A DNA stretch of 64,000 nucleotides from CAZHAX01 sp964530325 (GTDB lineage: Bacteria; Chloroflexota; Anaerolineae; B4-G1). Location: NCBI GenBank assembly GCA_964530325.1, contig CAZHAX010000002.1:186001-250000 (forward strand), in the 5' to 3' direction. The notes under the pieces are model-generated. The model did no database searches, had not been told where the DNA came from, and was given only the letters and a program-made list of their open reading frames with translations. Below are positions 26,514 to 36,482 of this stretch, in pieces (position 1 is the stretch's first letter; each line of letters opens with the position of its first letter). A program made the position numbers and the translations under genes.

Positions 26514-27404
26514 ATGCAGCTCTCGCCATACCATCCCTTTCGCTCGGCGGAGGCGAGGACAGAATACCTGGCTCACTACGACAAGCGGGCTGAACTGTGG
26601 CCGGTCGCCTCGCAGTCCACGACCGTGGCTACTTCGTACGGGGAGACCTTCGTGCGCGTCAGCGGGCCGGACCACGCTCCACCGCTGGCGTTGCTGCCCG
26701 GAGCAAGCGGCAATTCGCTGACCTGGCTGCCGAACATCGCCGCCCTTTCCGAGCGCCACCGGACCTATGCTGTCGACAACATCTACGACTACGGGCGAAG
26801 CGTATACACGCGGCACATCTACGGCCCGGCCGGGTTCGTCAACTGGCTCGACGAGCTGTTCACTGGTCTAGAGCCCGGCAACAAGGTCGACCTCGTCGGT
26901 CTCTCCTACGGAGGGTGGCTGGCTTCCCTGTACGCCCTTCGCTTTCCTGACCGGGTCAGCAAGGTCGTGCTGCTGGCGCCGGCAGCGACAGTGCTTCCCA
27001 TACGGCGGGACCTGTGGCTGCGGGTGATCGTGAGCCGCCTTCCGCATCCCTTCTTCGCCAGGAACTTCATGTGCTGGATGTTGGGGGCGAGGGACGAGAA
27101 GAGCCGGTCCTCGGCTGACGGAGCGGCCAGACGTCTGCGGCTGGCCAGGCGCTGCTTCAAGCGAAGGCGGACTGTGATTCCGACGGTGCTGGCTGATGAG
27201 GAGCTGCGAAGCATCAGCGTGCCGACGCTGTTCCTGGTCAGCGAGCACGAAATGCTCTATTCCCCTCGAGCTGCCGTACTGCGCATCGAGAGAGTGGCGC
27301 CTCACATCCAGACGGGGATTATCCCCGAGGCCGGACACGACATGTGGTTCGCGCAGAGCGAGCTGGTGAACAGGAGTATACTGGAGTTCCTGGATCAGCC
27401 GTAA
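26514..27404 (+). CDS. Alpha/beta hydrolase
   Basis: A 296-residue alpha/beta hydrolase-fold protein: oxyanion region LLPGASGNSLTWLPN, nucleophile elbow VGLSYGGWLA, acidic region LVSEHEMLYSPRAA and catalytic His in PEAGHDMWFAQ. The cap region (about residues 165-215) is basic. The ATG at 26514 has AGGAGAGG at 26501-26508. The GTG at 26508 is in frame but lies inside that site. Substrate unknown. It converges on the BTAD regulator with only 23 bases between stops. Confidence 0.85.
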   Translation: MQLSPYHPFRSAEARTEYLAHYDKRAELWPVASQSTTVATSYGETFVRVSGPDHAPPLALLPGASGNSLTWLPNIAALSERHRTYAVDNIYDYGRSVYTRHIYGPAGFVNWLDELFTGLEPGNKVDLVGLSYGGWLASLYALRFPDRVSKVVLLAPAATVLPIRRDLWLRVIVSRLPHPFFARNFMCWMLGARDEKSRSSADGAARRLRLARRCFKRRRTVIPTVLADEELRSISVPTLFLVSEHEMLYSPRAAVLRIERVAPHIQTGIIPEAGHDMWFAQSELVNRSILEFLDQP

Positions 27405-27427
27405 GCGTCGAGGTTGGTTCTGCTTCT

Positions 27428-30400
27428 TCAGGGCGCGCATCGGATGCCGGTGATCTCCTCGACGGCTTCCTCCAGCGTGCCTGCCCGACCACGCTCCAAC
27501 GCCTCGTTGAACGACCCCTCAGGCAGGGCCGCCTGCAATCCGTCGAGTGCCTTCCTGGCTTCGCGCTGGTGTTCCTGCCAGGGTTGCGGGTGGGAGAGTA
27601 CCTGGGACAGTAGTTCAACAGCCCGCTCCTGCTCAGGCTGGCTTTGCCCGGCCAGCCACGTTGCCCAGTCATTCATGCCCGTCACCAGTTGCGGCCAGGC
27701 CCGGGCCTCGGCGGCCATCCGCAGCGCTGCGAGCATGTGTTCCTTCGCTGCTCCGTAATCGTGCAGAGCACACGACACGCGCCCCAGCCCCAGGCGAGCA
27801 TCCACGACCGTGCGAACGTCCGCGATCTCGCCGGCAATGGCGAAGCTCCGCTCGAAGCAGTCCTGTGCCTCTGACAGGTCTCCCGTCTGGCAAGCCACGT
27901 CGCCCAGCGCTGCCAGACCCCAGCCTTCGACCTGTCGCGCGTCGGCCTGGCGGGCCAGGGCCAGGCTCTCCTCCAGGTGCCGCCGGGCCTCTGCGAGGTT
28001 CCCTGAAACGCGCATAACGTGACCCAGGGAGTGGTGCACGCTCGCTATTGACCTCAGGTCCCCCAGGTCCTGGAAGCCCGAAAGGCTGGCCCGATAGTGC
28101 TGCCCAGCCTGCGCGGGGTCTCTCGTCCGCGCGTGGTGGCCCGAGAACATGTGCAGCATAGCGACGTGCCAGGGATCACCGCTTTGCCTGGCCACTGCCA
28201 GCCCCTCCTTCAGGTGCTCCCCGCTGGGCTCGTGCTTGCCCTGGAGCAACTCGGCCAATCCGAGCATGCCCAGCGCCATGGCCAGGCTGGTGCTGCCCGC
28301 CGCGGCAGATCGGAGCAGCGGCAGGCTGTCCAGTAGCAGCGCTTCCGCCTTCTCGTATTGGCCCAGGTATACGCAGCAGACCCCCTGGTAGGCCGATGTA
28401 CTACCCAGCACCAGTGCTTTCAGCGGGTCTTTGGCGATCGCGTCCGGCCCGCCCTCCTCAACCGCGGCGACCGCCTGGCCCATGGTGGCCTCTCCCTCGA
28501 GCCACCAACCGTGCGCCCGGTAGAACAGCATCAGGCCCCCCAGGCATCGCCCGATCTCGCGCCAGCGATTCCCAGCGACTGCCCAGCGCCAGGCCGCTCG
28601 TACGTTCTCGACGTCGCGGCTTATCTCCGCGGCTGCCTGCGCGTATTCCCCAGTCCTTAACTGCTCTTGGCAGCGCTGTAGCATGGAAGCGTAGTAGCTG
28701 GCGTGACGCTCCCTGGCCCCTTCCTGTTCCTCGGCTGACTCGCCCAGCTTCCCTTCCGCGTACTGGCGTACTAGCGTGTGCTGCTCGTATCGGCCGGAGG
28801 GCATGATCTGCAGGAGCGACTTGTCCGCCAGGGACGAGAGCAGCGCGTGGAGTGGGTGGGCGGTCGGCGCGTGCGCCCCCTGGCCCGGCTGGTCGGGGCC
28901 GGCTGGCGCCTTCAGGACAACGATCTCCTCGGCAGCACTCAGGCCAAACCCGCCGCGGAAGACCGCCAATTGCCGCAGCACCTGCTGCTCCTCGTCGCTC
29001 AGCAGGTTCCAGGAGCGTTCGAACACGGCGCGCACACTGCGGTGCCGGTCGGGCGTATCTTGCAGGCCGGTGACCAGGAAGTCCATGCTGCGCTCTATCT
29101 CTTCTGCGATCTGGACGCACGAGAGCGCCCTAATCCACCCTGCGGCCACCTCGAGAGCGAGGGGCATCCCGCCCACCAGCTCGCAGATACGGGCCATTGC
29201 TGGCTGGTCGGCCACGGCCAACTCGAACTCAGGCCGCAGCTGACGAGCTCGCTGCAGGAACAGCTGCACTGCGTCATAGGCCTCCGGGTCCGCCGCAGCC
29301 TTGGGATCCGGGCACGACAGTCCCTGGATCGGTAGTCGCCATTCCTGTTTCAAGTTCAAGCCTTCGCTAGAAGTAGCCAGGATCTTGATCGTCGGACAGG
29401 CGCGCAGGAGTTCGCCTAGCAGCTCGCTTCTCCCAGCCAGGCTCTCCAGGCCATCGAGCACCAGCAGCATGTCCTTGCCGCCCAGGTAGCTGCGTAGCTG
29501 CTGCTTTGGTTCAGCCGAATCGTGAAAGGAGATGGTCAGCGCGCTGCCGATGGCGGAAACGGCCGACTCCGGATCGCTGATCTCCACCAGAGGTACGAAA
29601 CAGACGCCGTCGCGAAAGGCGTAGACCTCCTGCGCAGCTGCCTGCAGGGCCAGCCTTGTCTTGCCGATGCCTCCGGGACCGACGATGGTCAAGAGGGGTA
29701 TGTTCGCAGCCTGGAGGTACTCGGAGATCTGCGCCAGTTCCTCCTCGCGTCCGACGAACGGCGTCAGGTAGGCAGGCCAGTTGCGCAAGCGCGGCGGTTC
29801 CGGTGGCACGAGTGAATCCGACTCGATCTCGGCCTGCAGCGCCGTTGTTGCCCGTTCCGGCGGAGCGCCCAGCTCCCGCGCCAGCATCTCCCGCATGTAC
29901 TTGTAGTGCGCCAGCGCTGCATTGCGCCGTCCGCTCCACGCCAGCGCGCGCATCACCTGCCGATGGGCGTCCTCTCGGAACGGATCGGTCTCGATCTGCC
30001 TGCGGGCGACCTGCTCCATCAGCCGGAAGTCCCCGCGCAGGGCGTAGTACTCGCCCAGGCTGTGCAGCGCCGAGAGAGCCTGGCGCGAAAGCTGTTCGCG
30101 CCTGACGAGAGCCCACTCCTCGAAAGGCGCGCTGTCCTTGACGAAGAACCCGGCCAGAAAGTCGCCGCGGTAAAGCTCGATGGCGGACTTCGCGCACTCG
30201 ATGCAGACGGGGCAGGCCTCACGGCGGCGGTGCGTGTGGTGGTCACATTGGCGGATCAGAGCGCTGAAGTTGGCCACGTCGAGGGAGTAGTCGCTGGCTG
30301 TGTTGAACTGGACCGTCTGGCGGGTGATCAGCAGGAAGGGCGGAGAGGACTTGCCCAAGGCTCCGCGCAGCTGGTGAACCGCCTGGCGCAGGCTGCTGCG

Positions 30401-30598
30401 GGCGGCCTCCTGGGGATGGTCAGGCCAGAGCAGCCCGGCCAGTGCGTCCCGCTGGTGGGGCATGGCCGCCTCGACGGCGAGATACGCCAGCAGCGCCTGT
30501 GCCTTGGCCGTCAGCGGCGCCGCAGGCGGCTTCCCGCCTAACCTAATCTGGGGTGGTCCCAATAGTGAGAGCGATAGCTTAACCTTGCTGCCCAGCAT
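27428..30598 (-). CDS. BTAD (SARP-like) transcriptional regulator with NB-ARC ATPase and TPR repeats
   Basis: A ~1056-residue regulator. Residues 1-100 form an OmpR-type winged helix (LSLSLLGPPQIRLGG; SSLRQAVHQLRGALG). BTAD follows to about 250 (FSALIRQCDHH...ALAHYKYMREMLARELG). The ATPase has Walker A VGPGGIGKTRLALQ (~310) and Walker B MLLVLDGLESL. The last ~400 residues are tetratricopeptide repeats. A Cys-rich segment in the BTAD linker (EACPVCIECAK) could bind metal. Such LuxR/AfsR-scale proteins sense signals through the TPR region and activate nearby genes. The divergent secreted-protein cluster is the obvious candidate target. ATG 30598 is preferred; a GTG at 30628 is in frame. Confidence 0.88.
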   Translation of the reverse strand: MLGSKVKLSLSLLGPPQIRLGGKPPAAPLTAKAQALLAYLAVEAAMPHQRDALAGLLWPDHPQEAARSSLRQAVHQLRGALGKSSPPFLLITRQTVQFNTASDYSLDVANFSALIRQCDHHTHRRREACPVCIECAKSAIELYRGDFLAGFFVKDSAPFEEWALVRREQLSRQALSALHSLGEYYALRGDFRLMEQVARRQIETDPFREDAHRQVMRALAWSGRRNAALAHYKYMREMLARELGAPPERATTALQAEIESDSLVPPEPPRLRNWPAYLTPFVGREEELAQISEYLQAANIPLLTIVGPGGIGKTRLALQAAAQEVYAFRDGVCFVPLVEISDPESAVSAIGSALTISFHDSAEPKQQLRSYLGGKDMLLVLDGLESLAGRSELLGELLRACPTIKILATSSEGLNLKQEWRLPIQGLSCPDPKAAADPEAYDAVQLFLQRARQLRPEFELAVADQPAMARICELVGGMPLALEVAAGWIRALSCVQIAEEIERSMDFLVTGLQDTPDRHRSVRAVFERSWNLLSDEEQQVLRQLAVFRGGFGLSAAEEIVVLKAPAGPDQPGQGAHAPTAHPLHALLSSLADKSLLQIMPSGRYEQHTLVRQYAEGKLGESAEEQEGARERHASYYASMLQRCQEQLRTGEYAQAAAEISRDVENVRAAWRWAVAGNRWREIGRCLGGLMLFYRAHGWWLEGEATMGQAVAAVEEGGPDAIAKDPLKALVLGSTSAYQGVCCVYLGQYEKAEALLLDSLPLLRSAAAGSTSLAMALGMLGLAELLQGKHEPSGEHLKEGLAVARQSGDPWHVAMLHMFSGHHARTRDPAQAGQHYRASLSGFQDLGDLRSIASVHHSLGHVMRVSGNLAEARRHLEESLALARQADARQVEGWGLAALGDVACQTGDLSEAQDCFERSFAIAGEIADVRTVVDARLGLGRVSCALHDYGAAKEHMLAALRMAAEARAWPQLVTGMNDWATWLAGQSQPEQERAVELLSQVLSHPQPWQEHQREARKALDGLQAALPEGSFNEALERGRAGTLEEAVEEITGIRCAP

Positions 30599-30889
30599 GC
30601 CTGTTGCGCGTGGCACCCTCCCGTGCACAGCGAGAAGACACGAGCTGCGAGCGGTTTCCGGCTCCGAGAGGCTCCGCGGCGAAGCGATGTGGCCAGGGCT
30701 GGGAGTTACCGAATGAGCAGAGGTGGCCTACGGGTCAGGTGTCCAGTCGTCCTGCTAGCCGGTCCGCTCAACCCTAGTATCGCCGATTTGAGCCTCTGCG
30801 TCAAGTAGCTGGACAAGCCCTGCCTGAGCCGCCCTGACCAAACGGTAGGGCAACGATTCCATAACGGCGTGCTGCTAAACTAGAGGGCG

Positions 30890-31084
30890 ATGGCCGGAGA
30901 AGAGCCCCGCTACGCTTCCTACTTGCTGCGAGTCTGGCAGGCAGAGGAAAATGGAGAACTGGTCTGGCGTGCGTCGCTCGAGAGCACTGCCAACCGGGGA
31001 CGGCTGAACTTCGCCAGTCTGGAGGCGCTGACGGCGTTCTTGGTTTCGCATCTGGAGGAACAGCAGGCGCGGCCCAGAGGATAG
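30890..31084 (+). CDS. Small conserved protein divergent from the BTAD regulator
   Basis: A 64-residue protein: RYASYLLRVWQAEENGELVW, a short beta segment RASLEST, then LNFASLEALTAFLVSHLEEQ. It has no signal peptide. The pattern of a basic beta-rich start and an amphipathic C-terminal helix is similar to small proteins commonly found beside Chloroflexota BTAD regulators, but I cannot give a function. It lies 291 bp upstream of and divergent from the regulator start and 75 bp ahead of the lipoprotein gene. Confidence 0.65.
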   Translation: MAGEEPRYASYLLRVWQAEENGELVWRASLESTANRGRLNFASLEALTAFLVSHLEEQQARPRG

Positions 31085-31159
31085 TAGGAAGCAGTGAGCG
31101 CTGACGCGGGCCCGCAGCGGTCCGCCCAGCAGATGATCTAACCGGGGAGGTACACAAAC

Positions 31160-32548
31160 GTGAACGGCAGGAAGCTGCGGACTGTGGCTCTGGTTGCACT
31201 GGTCTTGGTAACTGGTCTCGCTTGCGGGGCGCTGGGCGGTAATGGGGACGGGCCAAGTGTGACCATCAACGGGCCGGCTGAAGGGACGATAGTGAGCCTG
31301 GGGGAGGCTGTGGAGATCTCCTCTCTGGCGGAGGCCGAGGCGGGGATCGCCTGGGTGGAACTCTCCGTGAACGGTGCGGTCGTCCGCCGCGACGCCCCGC
31401 CGAGCGGGAATCCAGCCTCGTTCCCGATCGCACAGCGCTGGATGCCTGAGCAAGCGGGGCAGGCGACGATCAGCATCGTGGCGTGCGACGTCGAAGGGTC
31501 CTTCTCGCAGATGGCTAGCGTCACAGTGCAGGTGGTGGCTGCTGCCGGGGAGGCAGCGGCCACCACGCCGCAGCCGTCTGCGACGCCGACAGGGGAGCCC
31601 TCGGCGCCGGAGTTGCCGACCGCTGAACCTGCCTGCTGGGTAGACTCGGAGTACGTGGCCGACCTGACGATCCCGGACGGAACGGAGCTTGGCCCGGGAG
31701 TCGACTTCGTCAAGACCTGGCGGATTCGAAACGATGGCACCTGCGACTGGACCTCCGGCTACCAGCTCGTCTTTGCCGGCGGCGATCAGATGGGGGGCCG
31801 GGCTGAGGTTGCGGTCCCTCACACCAGGGCGGGCACGACTGCCGACCTGACGATATACCTGAAGTCACCCGCTGAGCCCGGCGTCTACCAGGGCAGCTGG
31901 CGCATGCGGTCGGATGCCGGTGTGGGCTTTGGCGCCACGCTGCACGTGCGAATCGTAGTCCCTGAATCGGCCGAAGCGACTGGGCCGACGCCAGATACGC
32001 CTACTCCTACCCCGGAGGACACGCCAACACCTACTCCGACTCCGTCCACTCCGACCCCCACCGCCACTCACACTCCTACCCGCACGGCTAGTCCTACGCC
32101 GACTCAGACACCGCCGATAGGCGTGCGCGCCAGGGGGTACGTGCAAGACCTAGGGTGGATGCTGTGGATAGCGAATCCTTCTTCAGCGTCCATGTACGTC
32201 GGCACCACTGGACAGAGCAGGCGGCTGGAGGCCGTCCAGATAGAGCTGCTCGACGCTCCTTCGGGGATGCATATCTGCTACGAGACTCACGTACAGGGCA
32301 TTGGCTGGATGAACTGGGTATGCGACGGGGAAACGGCAGGTACTATTGGAGAGAGCAGACGCATAGAAGCCATCAAGATATGGCTGGGCTACAGGCCGCC
32401 GGGCACCATCGTTGAATACCGCGCCTACGTCCAGGACCTGGGATGGCTTTCCTGGCAATCTGACGAAAGCGGTACACCGGGAATAGCCGGGAGTGTTGGG
32501 CAAGGGATACGCATGGAGGCCCTGAACGTCAGAATCGTGAACCCCTAG
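31160..32548 (+). CDS. Lipoprotein with Ig-like, Nbr1-Ig and three ChW (hydrophobic-W) repeats
   Basis: A 462-residue lipoprotein (lipobox LVTGLACGA). Residues 30-125 form an Ig-like domain and 155-265 an Nbr1-type Ig domain (FVKTWRIRNDGTCDWTSGY; GVYQGSWRMRSDAGVGFGAT). A Pro/Thr-rich linker (~270-315) is followed by three ~45-residue ChW repeats: YVQDLGWMLW, HVQGIGWMNW and YVQDLGWLSW, each followed by a G-[QE]-[SG]-x-R-[RI]-[LIM]-EA segment. ChW repeats are known from clostridial surface proteins and are thought to bind carbohydrate or protein. GTG start with GGGGAGG upstream. It is a paralogue of the gene at 36483 over the first ~270 residues. Confidence 0.85.
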   Translation: MNGRKLRTVALVALVLVTGLACGALGGNGDGPSVTINGPAEGTIVSLGEAVEISSLAEAEAGIAWVELSVNGAVVRRDAPPSGNPASFPIAQRWMPEQAGQATISIVACDVEGSFSQMASVTVQVVAAAGEAAATTPQPSATPTGEPSAPELPTAEPACWVDSEYVADLTIPDGTELGPGVDFVKTWRIRNDGTCDWTSGYQLVFAGGDQMGGRAEVAVPHTRAGTTADLTIYLKSPAEPGVYQGSWRMRSDAGVGFGATLHVRIVVPESAEATGPTPDTPTPTPEDTPTPTPTPSTPTPTATHTPTRTASPTPTQTPPIGVRARGYVQDLGWMLWIANPSSASMYVGTTGQSRRLEAVQIELLDAPSGMHICYETHVQGIGWMNWVCDGETAGTIGESRRIEAIKIWLGYRPPGTIVEYRAYVQDLGWLSWQSDESGTPGIAGSVGQGIRMEALNVRIVNP

Positions 32549-32625
32549 AGAGCTGGGTTTGCTCAGGCACTCCGTCGGCCACGATCATACACCTGGCCGC
32601 CTGACGACCCCGAAAGGAACGGAAG

Positions 32626-35600
32626 GTGGATAGAACACAATTGCTCCGGCGGCCAGGCAAGACCATTCGCCTGCTGTGCGTTGTCACCCTGCTGACCGGG
32701 CTGGGCTCTATTCCCGTTGCCCGTGCGGCGGTTGGCGCCCTAGCTTTCGTCGAAGCTCACTTTGACGACACGGCGCTGGACGGCCCCCGCTCGGTTGCCG
32801 TCAGCCCCGATGGGCACCACGTCTACGTCGCGAGCCTTCTCGACGACGCGGTCGTGGTCTTCAGCCGGGATGCGGTGACGGGCGCGCTGGTCTTCGTCGA
32901 GTCGGAGCAGGACGGCGCCGGCGGCGTGGAAGGGCTGGATGGCGCCCGCTCGGTCGCCGTCAGCCCCGATGGGGACCACGTCTACGTCGCCGGCTACTAC
33001 GACAACGCCCTGGCAGTCTTCAGCCGGGATAGGGCGACGGGCGCGCTGACCTACGTCGAGACGGAGCAGGACGGCGTCGGCGGCGTGGAGGGGCTGTACG
33101 GGGCCTACTCGGTCGCCGTGAGCCCCGACGGTGAGCACGTCTACGTTGTCGGCTACGGCGACGCCGCGCTGGCGGTCTTCAGTCGGGATGAGGCCACAGG
33201 CGCGCTGACCTACGTAGAGGTGGAGAAGGACGGCGTCGGCGGCGTGGACGGGCTGGATGGCGCCCACTCGGTCGCCGTCAGCCCCGACGGGGACCACGTC
33301 TACGTGGCGGGCGGGAATGACAGCGCGGTGGCGGTGTTCAGCCGGGATGAGGGCACGGGCGCCCTGACCTACGTCGACATGGAGCAGGACGGCGTCGGCG
33401 GCGTGGATGGGCTCTGGGGAGCCATGTCGGTCGCCGTCAGCCCCGACGGGGACCAGGTCTACGTCGGGGGCTACCTCGACAACGCGGTGGCGGTGTTCAG
33501 CCGGGATGGGGCCACGGGCACCTTGAGCTACGTCGAGACGGAGCAGGACGGCGTCGGCGGTGTGGATGGGCTCTACGGCGCCATGTCGGTCGCGGTCAGC
33601 CCTGACGGGGATCACGTCTACGTCGCGGGCTACTACGACGACGCGGTCGCTGTCTTCAGCCGCGACCCAGCCAGCGGGGCGCTGGTCTTCGTCGAGATGC
33701 AGCAGGACGGCGCCGACGGCGCGGACGGCCTGGATGGCGCCGCCTCCGTTGCCATCAGCCCCGACGGCGGCCACGTCTACGTCGCGGGCTACCGCGACGA
33801 CGGGGTGGCCGTCTTGGACCGGGGCGTGATGGTAGGCGAGACGACGTACGTCGAGACGCAGGAGGACGGCGTCGGCGGAGTGGATGGGCTGAGTGGCGCT
33901 CGCTCGGTCGCCATCAGCCCCGACGGGCACCACGTCTACGTCGCGGGCATCGCCGACAACGCGGTGGCGGTCTTCAGCCGCGATGGAGCGACCGGCGCCC
34001 TGGCCTACGTCGAAGTTCAGCGGGACGGCATCGGCGGCGTGGATGGGCTGTACGGCGCCTACTCAGTCGCCGTCAGCCCCGACGGGGACCACGTCTACGT
34101 CGCGGGCTGGCTCGACGACGCGGTGGCCGTCTTCAGCCGCGATGGGGCCAGCGGCGCGCTGACCTACGTCGAGGTGCACAAGGATGGCATCGGCGGTGTG
34201 GATGGACTTAATGGCGCAATGTCGGTCACCGTCAGCCCGGACGGGGACCATGTCTACGTCGCCGGCTCCTACGACGACGCGGTGGCCGTCTTCAGCCGCG
34301 ATGGAGCCAGCGGCGCGCTGACCTGCGTCGAAATGCAGCAGGACGGCGTCGGCGGCGTGGATGGTCTGGATGGCGCGCAGTGGGTCGCCGTCAGCCCCGA
34401 CGGCGGCCACGTCTACGCTACGGCAGAGCATGACGACGCGGTGGCCGTCTTCAGTCGCGATGGAGCGACCGGCGCGCTGACCTACGTCGAGATGGAGCAG
34501 GACGGCGTCGGCGGCGTCGACGGCCTGAACGGCGCGAGCTCGGTCGCCGTCAGCCCCGACGGGGACCACGTCTACGCCGCGGGCTACACCGACGACGCGG
34601 TGGCGGTATTCAGCCGGGATTCGGTTAGTGGGGCGCTGACTTATGTTGAAATGCAGCAGGACGGCGTGGGCGGCGTGGACGGGCTGTATCTCGCCGCTTC
34701 GATCACCGTCAGCCCCGACGGTGACCACGTCTACGTCGCGGGCCGCGGTGACGACGCGGTGGTCGTCTTCAGCCGCGAGGGGACCACCGGCGGGCTGACC
34801 TACGTCGAGATGCAGCGGGACGGCACTGGCGGCGTGGATGGGCTGTATGGGGCCTCCTCGGTCGCCGTCAGCCCCGACGGGCACCACGTCTACATCGCCG
34901 GCACAGCTGACGACGCGGTGGCGGTCTTCAGCCGGAACAGGCAGGCCGGAGGGCTGGCCTTTGCGAGGACACACTGGAAGGCGTACGGCCTGGCCAACGC
35001 CGCCTCGGTTGGCGTGAGTCCCGACGGGCACCACGTCTACGTCGCGGCCGAGGGTGACGACGCGGTGGCGCTCTTCAGCCGGGATCCGGTCACAGGCGGG
35101 CTGGTCTTCGTCGAGATGGAGCAGGATGGCGTCGGCGGCGTGGACGGACTGGACGCCGCCCGGTCGGTCGCCCTCAGCCCCGACGGGGACCACGTCTACG
35201 TCGCGGGCAAGGGTGACGACGCGGTGGCTGTCTTCAGCCGGGATGGGGCCAGCGGCGCCCTGACCTACGTCGAGATGCAGCAGGACGGCGTCGGCGGCGT
35301 GGACGGACTGGACGGCGCATGGTCGGTCGCCCTCAGCCCCGACGGGGACCACGTCTACGTCGCCGGCTCCTACGACGACGCGGTGGCGGTCTTCAGCCGC
35401 GATGGGGCCAGCGGCGCGCTGACCTACGTCGAAATGCAGCAGGACGGCGTCGGCGGCGTGGATGGTCTGGGTGGCGCCATCTCGGCTGCCGTCAGCCCGG
35501 ACGGGGACCACGTCTACGTCACGGGTTTCAACGACAACGCGGTGGCGGTCTTCAGCCGCGATGGGGCCAGCGGCGCGCTGACCTACGTCGANNNNNNNNN

Positions 35601-36230
35601 NNNNNNNNNNNNNNNNNNNNNNNNNNNNNNNNNNNNNNNNNNNNNNNNNNNNNNNNNNNNNNNNNNNNNNNNNNNNNNNNNNNNNNNNNNNACGCGGTGG
35701 CGGTCTTCAGCCGCGATGGGGCCAGCGGCGCGCTGACCTACGTCGAAATGCAGCAGGACGGCGTCGGCGGCGTGGATGGCTTGCTGGGCGCCTACTCGGT
35801 CGCCGTCAGCCCGGATGGGGATCACGTCTACACGGCGGCCGCGTTTGACCACGCCGTGGCGGTGTTCAGTCGCGATGAGGCCACTGGCGCGCTGACCTAC
35901 GTCGAGGTGGAGCGGGACGGCGTCGGCGGCGCCGACGGGCTCAGAGGTGCCGGGTGCGTGGCCGTCAGCCCGGACGGGGATCACGTCTACGCGGCGGCCG
36001 GAGTTGACGACGCGGTGGCGGCCTTCAGCCGGGACGAGGCTACCGGCGAGCTGACCTACGTCGAGATGGAGCAGGACGGAGTCGGCGGGGCGGATGGCCT
36101 CGACGGCGCCACCTCGGTCGCCCTCAGCCCCGACGGGGACTACGTCTACGTCGCGGGCTACTGGGATCACGCGGTGGCGGTCTTCGCCCGCCACGTGTTC
36201 CGCGTCTACCTGCCGCTCGTCCTGAGATAG
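32626..36230 (+). CDS. Giant secreted YVTN-type beta-propeller protein (interrupted by assembly gap)
   Basis: Signal peptide (~35 residues), then ~53-residue repeats with consensus [LT]TYVExxQDGVGGVDGLxGA, SVAVSPDGDHVYVAG and xDDAVAVFSRDxATGA, ending VFRVYLPLVLR. The 100-N gap (35592-35691) makes the reading frame appear shifted. The 55 bases before and after the Ns are identical, and collapsing that overlap restores one frame (3450 nt, 1149 residues) with 21 repeats. Repeats 1 and 15 lack the DGVGGVDGL insert and repeat 7 ends irregularly, marking propeller boundaries: three seven-bladed propellers. Probably a surface adhesion or binding protein. GTG start at 32626. Confidence 0.85.
35592..35691. 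other. Assembly gap of 100 N in the propeller repeat gene
   Basis: Exactly 100 Ns, a placeholder length. The 55 bases ending at 35591 equal the 55 bases starting at 35692, as expected when two contigs end in the same repeat with a k-mer overlap. Confidence 0.97.
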
Positions 36231-36482
36231 TCGAGCAATGATGCTCGGTGATGACGGACATAGCGGTCTGGCGAGGCCAGCCAACCGGAAGCGGAAGAGA
36301 CTGTTGGACATAGACACCCACCCAGGACCCAAACAGAAGAGTGGCGAGCGGCGGGAGCACAGAACTGGTCCGGCGTACTCGGCTCGCCAGACTCTGAGTT
36401 GCGGCAGCTCGGAATACCAGGGGGAACAAGGGCTTTCCAGGCGGGTGAGCAAGCACTGGATCGTCCAGGGAGGCAGGTAGAG

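Noticed and set aside
32740..35511. Long open frames on the minus strand opposite the propeller repeats (also at 38601-41003 and 41405-43123)
   Set aside because: They are antisense to a clearly coding repeat gene, have the same period as its repeats, and lack any start context or domain. They arise from GC-rich codons.
35592..35736. A natural frameshift splitting the propeller gene in two
   Set aside because: The frame change falls exactly at the 100-N placeholder and disappears when the 55-nt duplicated end is merged.
32626..36230. A CRISPR array or non-coding tandem repeat
   Set aside because: The 159-bp period encodes a conserved 53-residue blade with synonymous changes. There are no short repeats with unique spacers.
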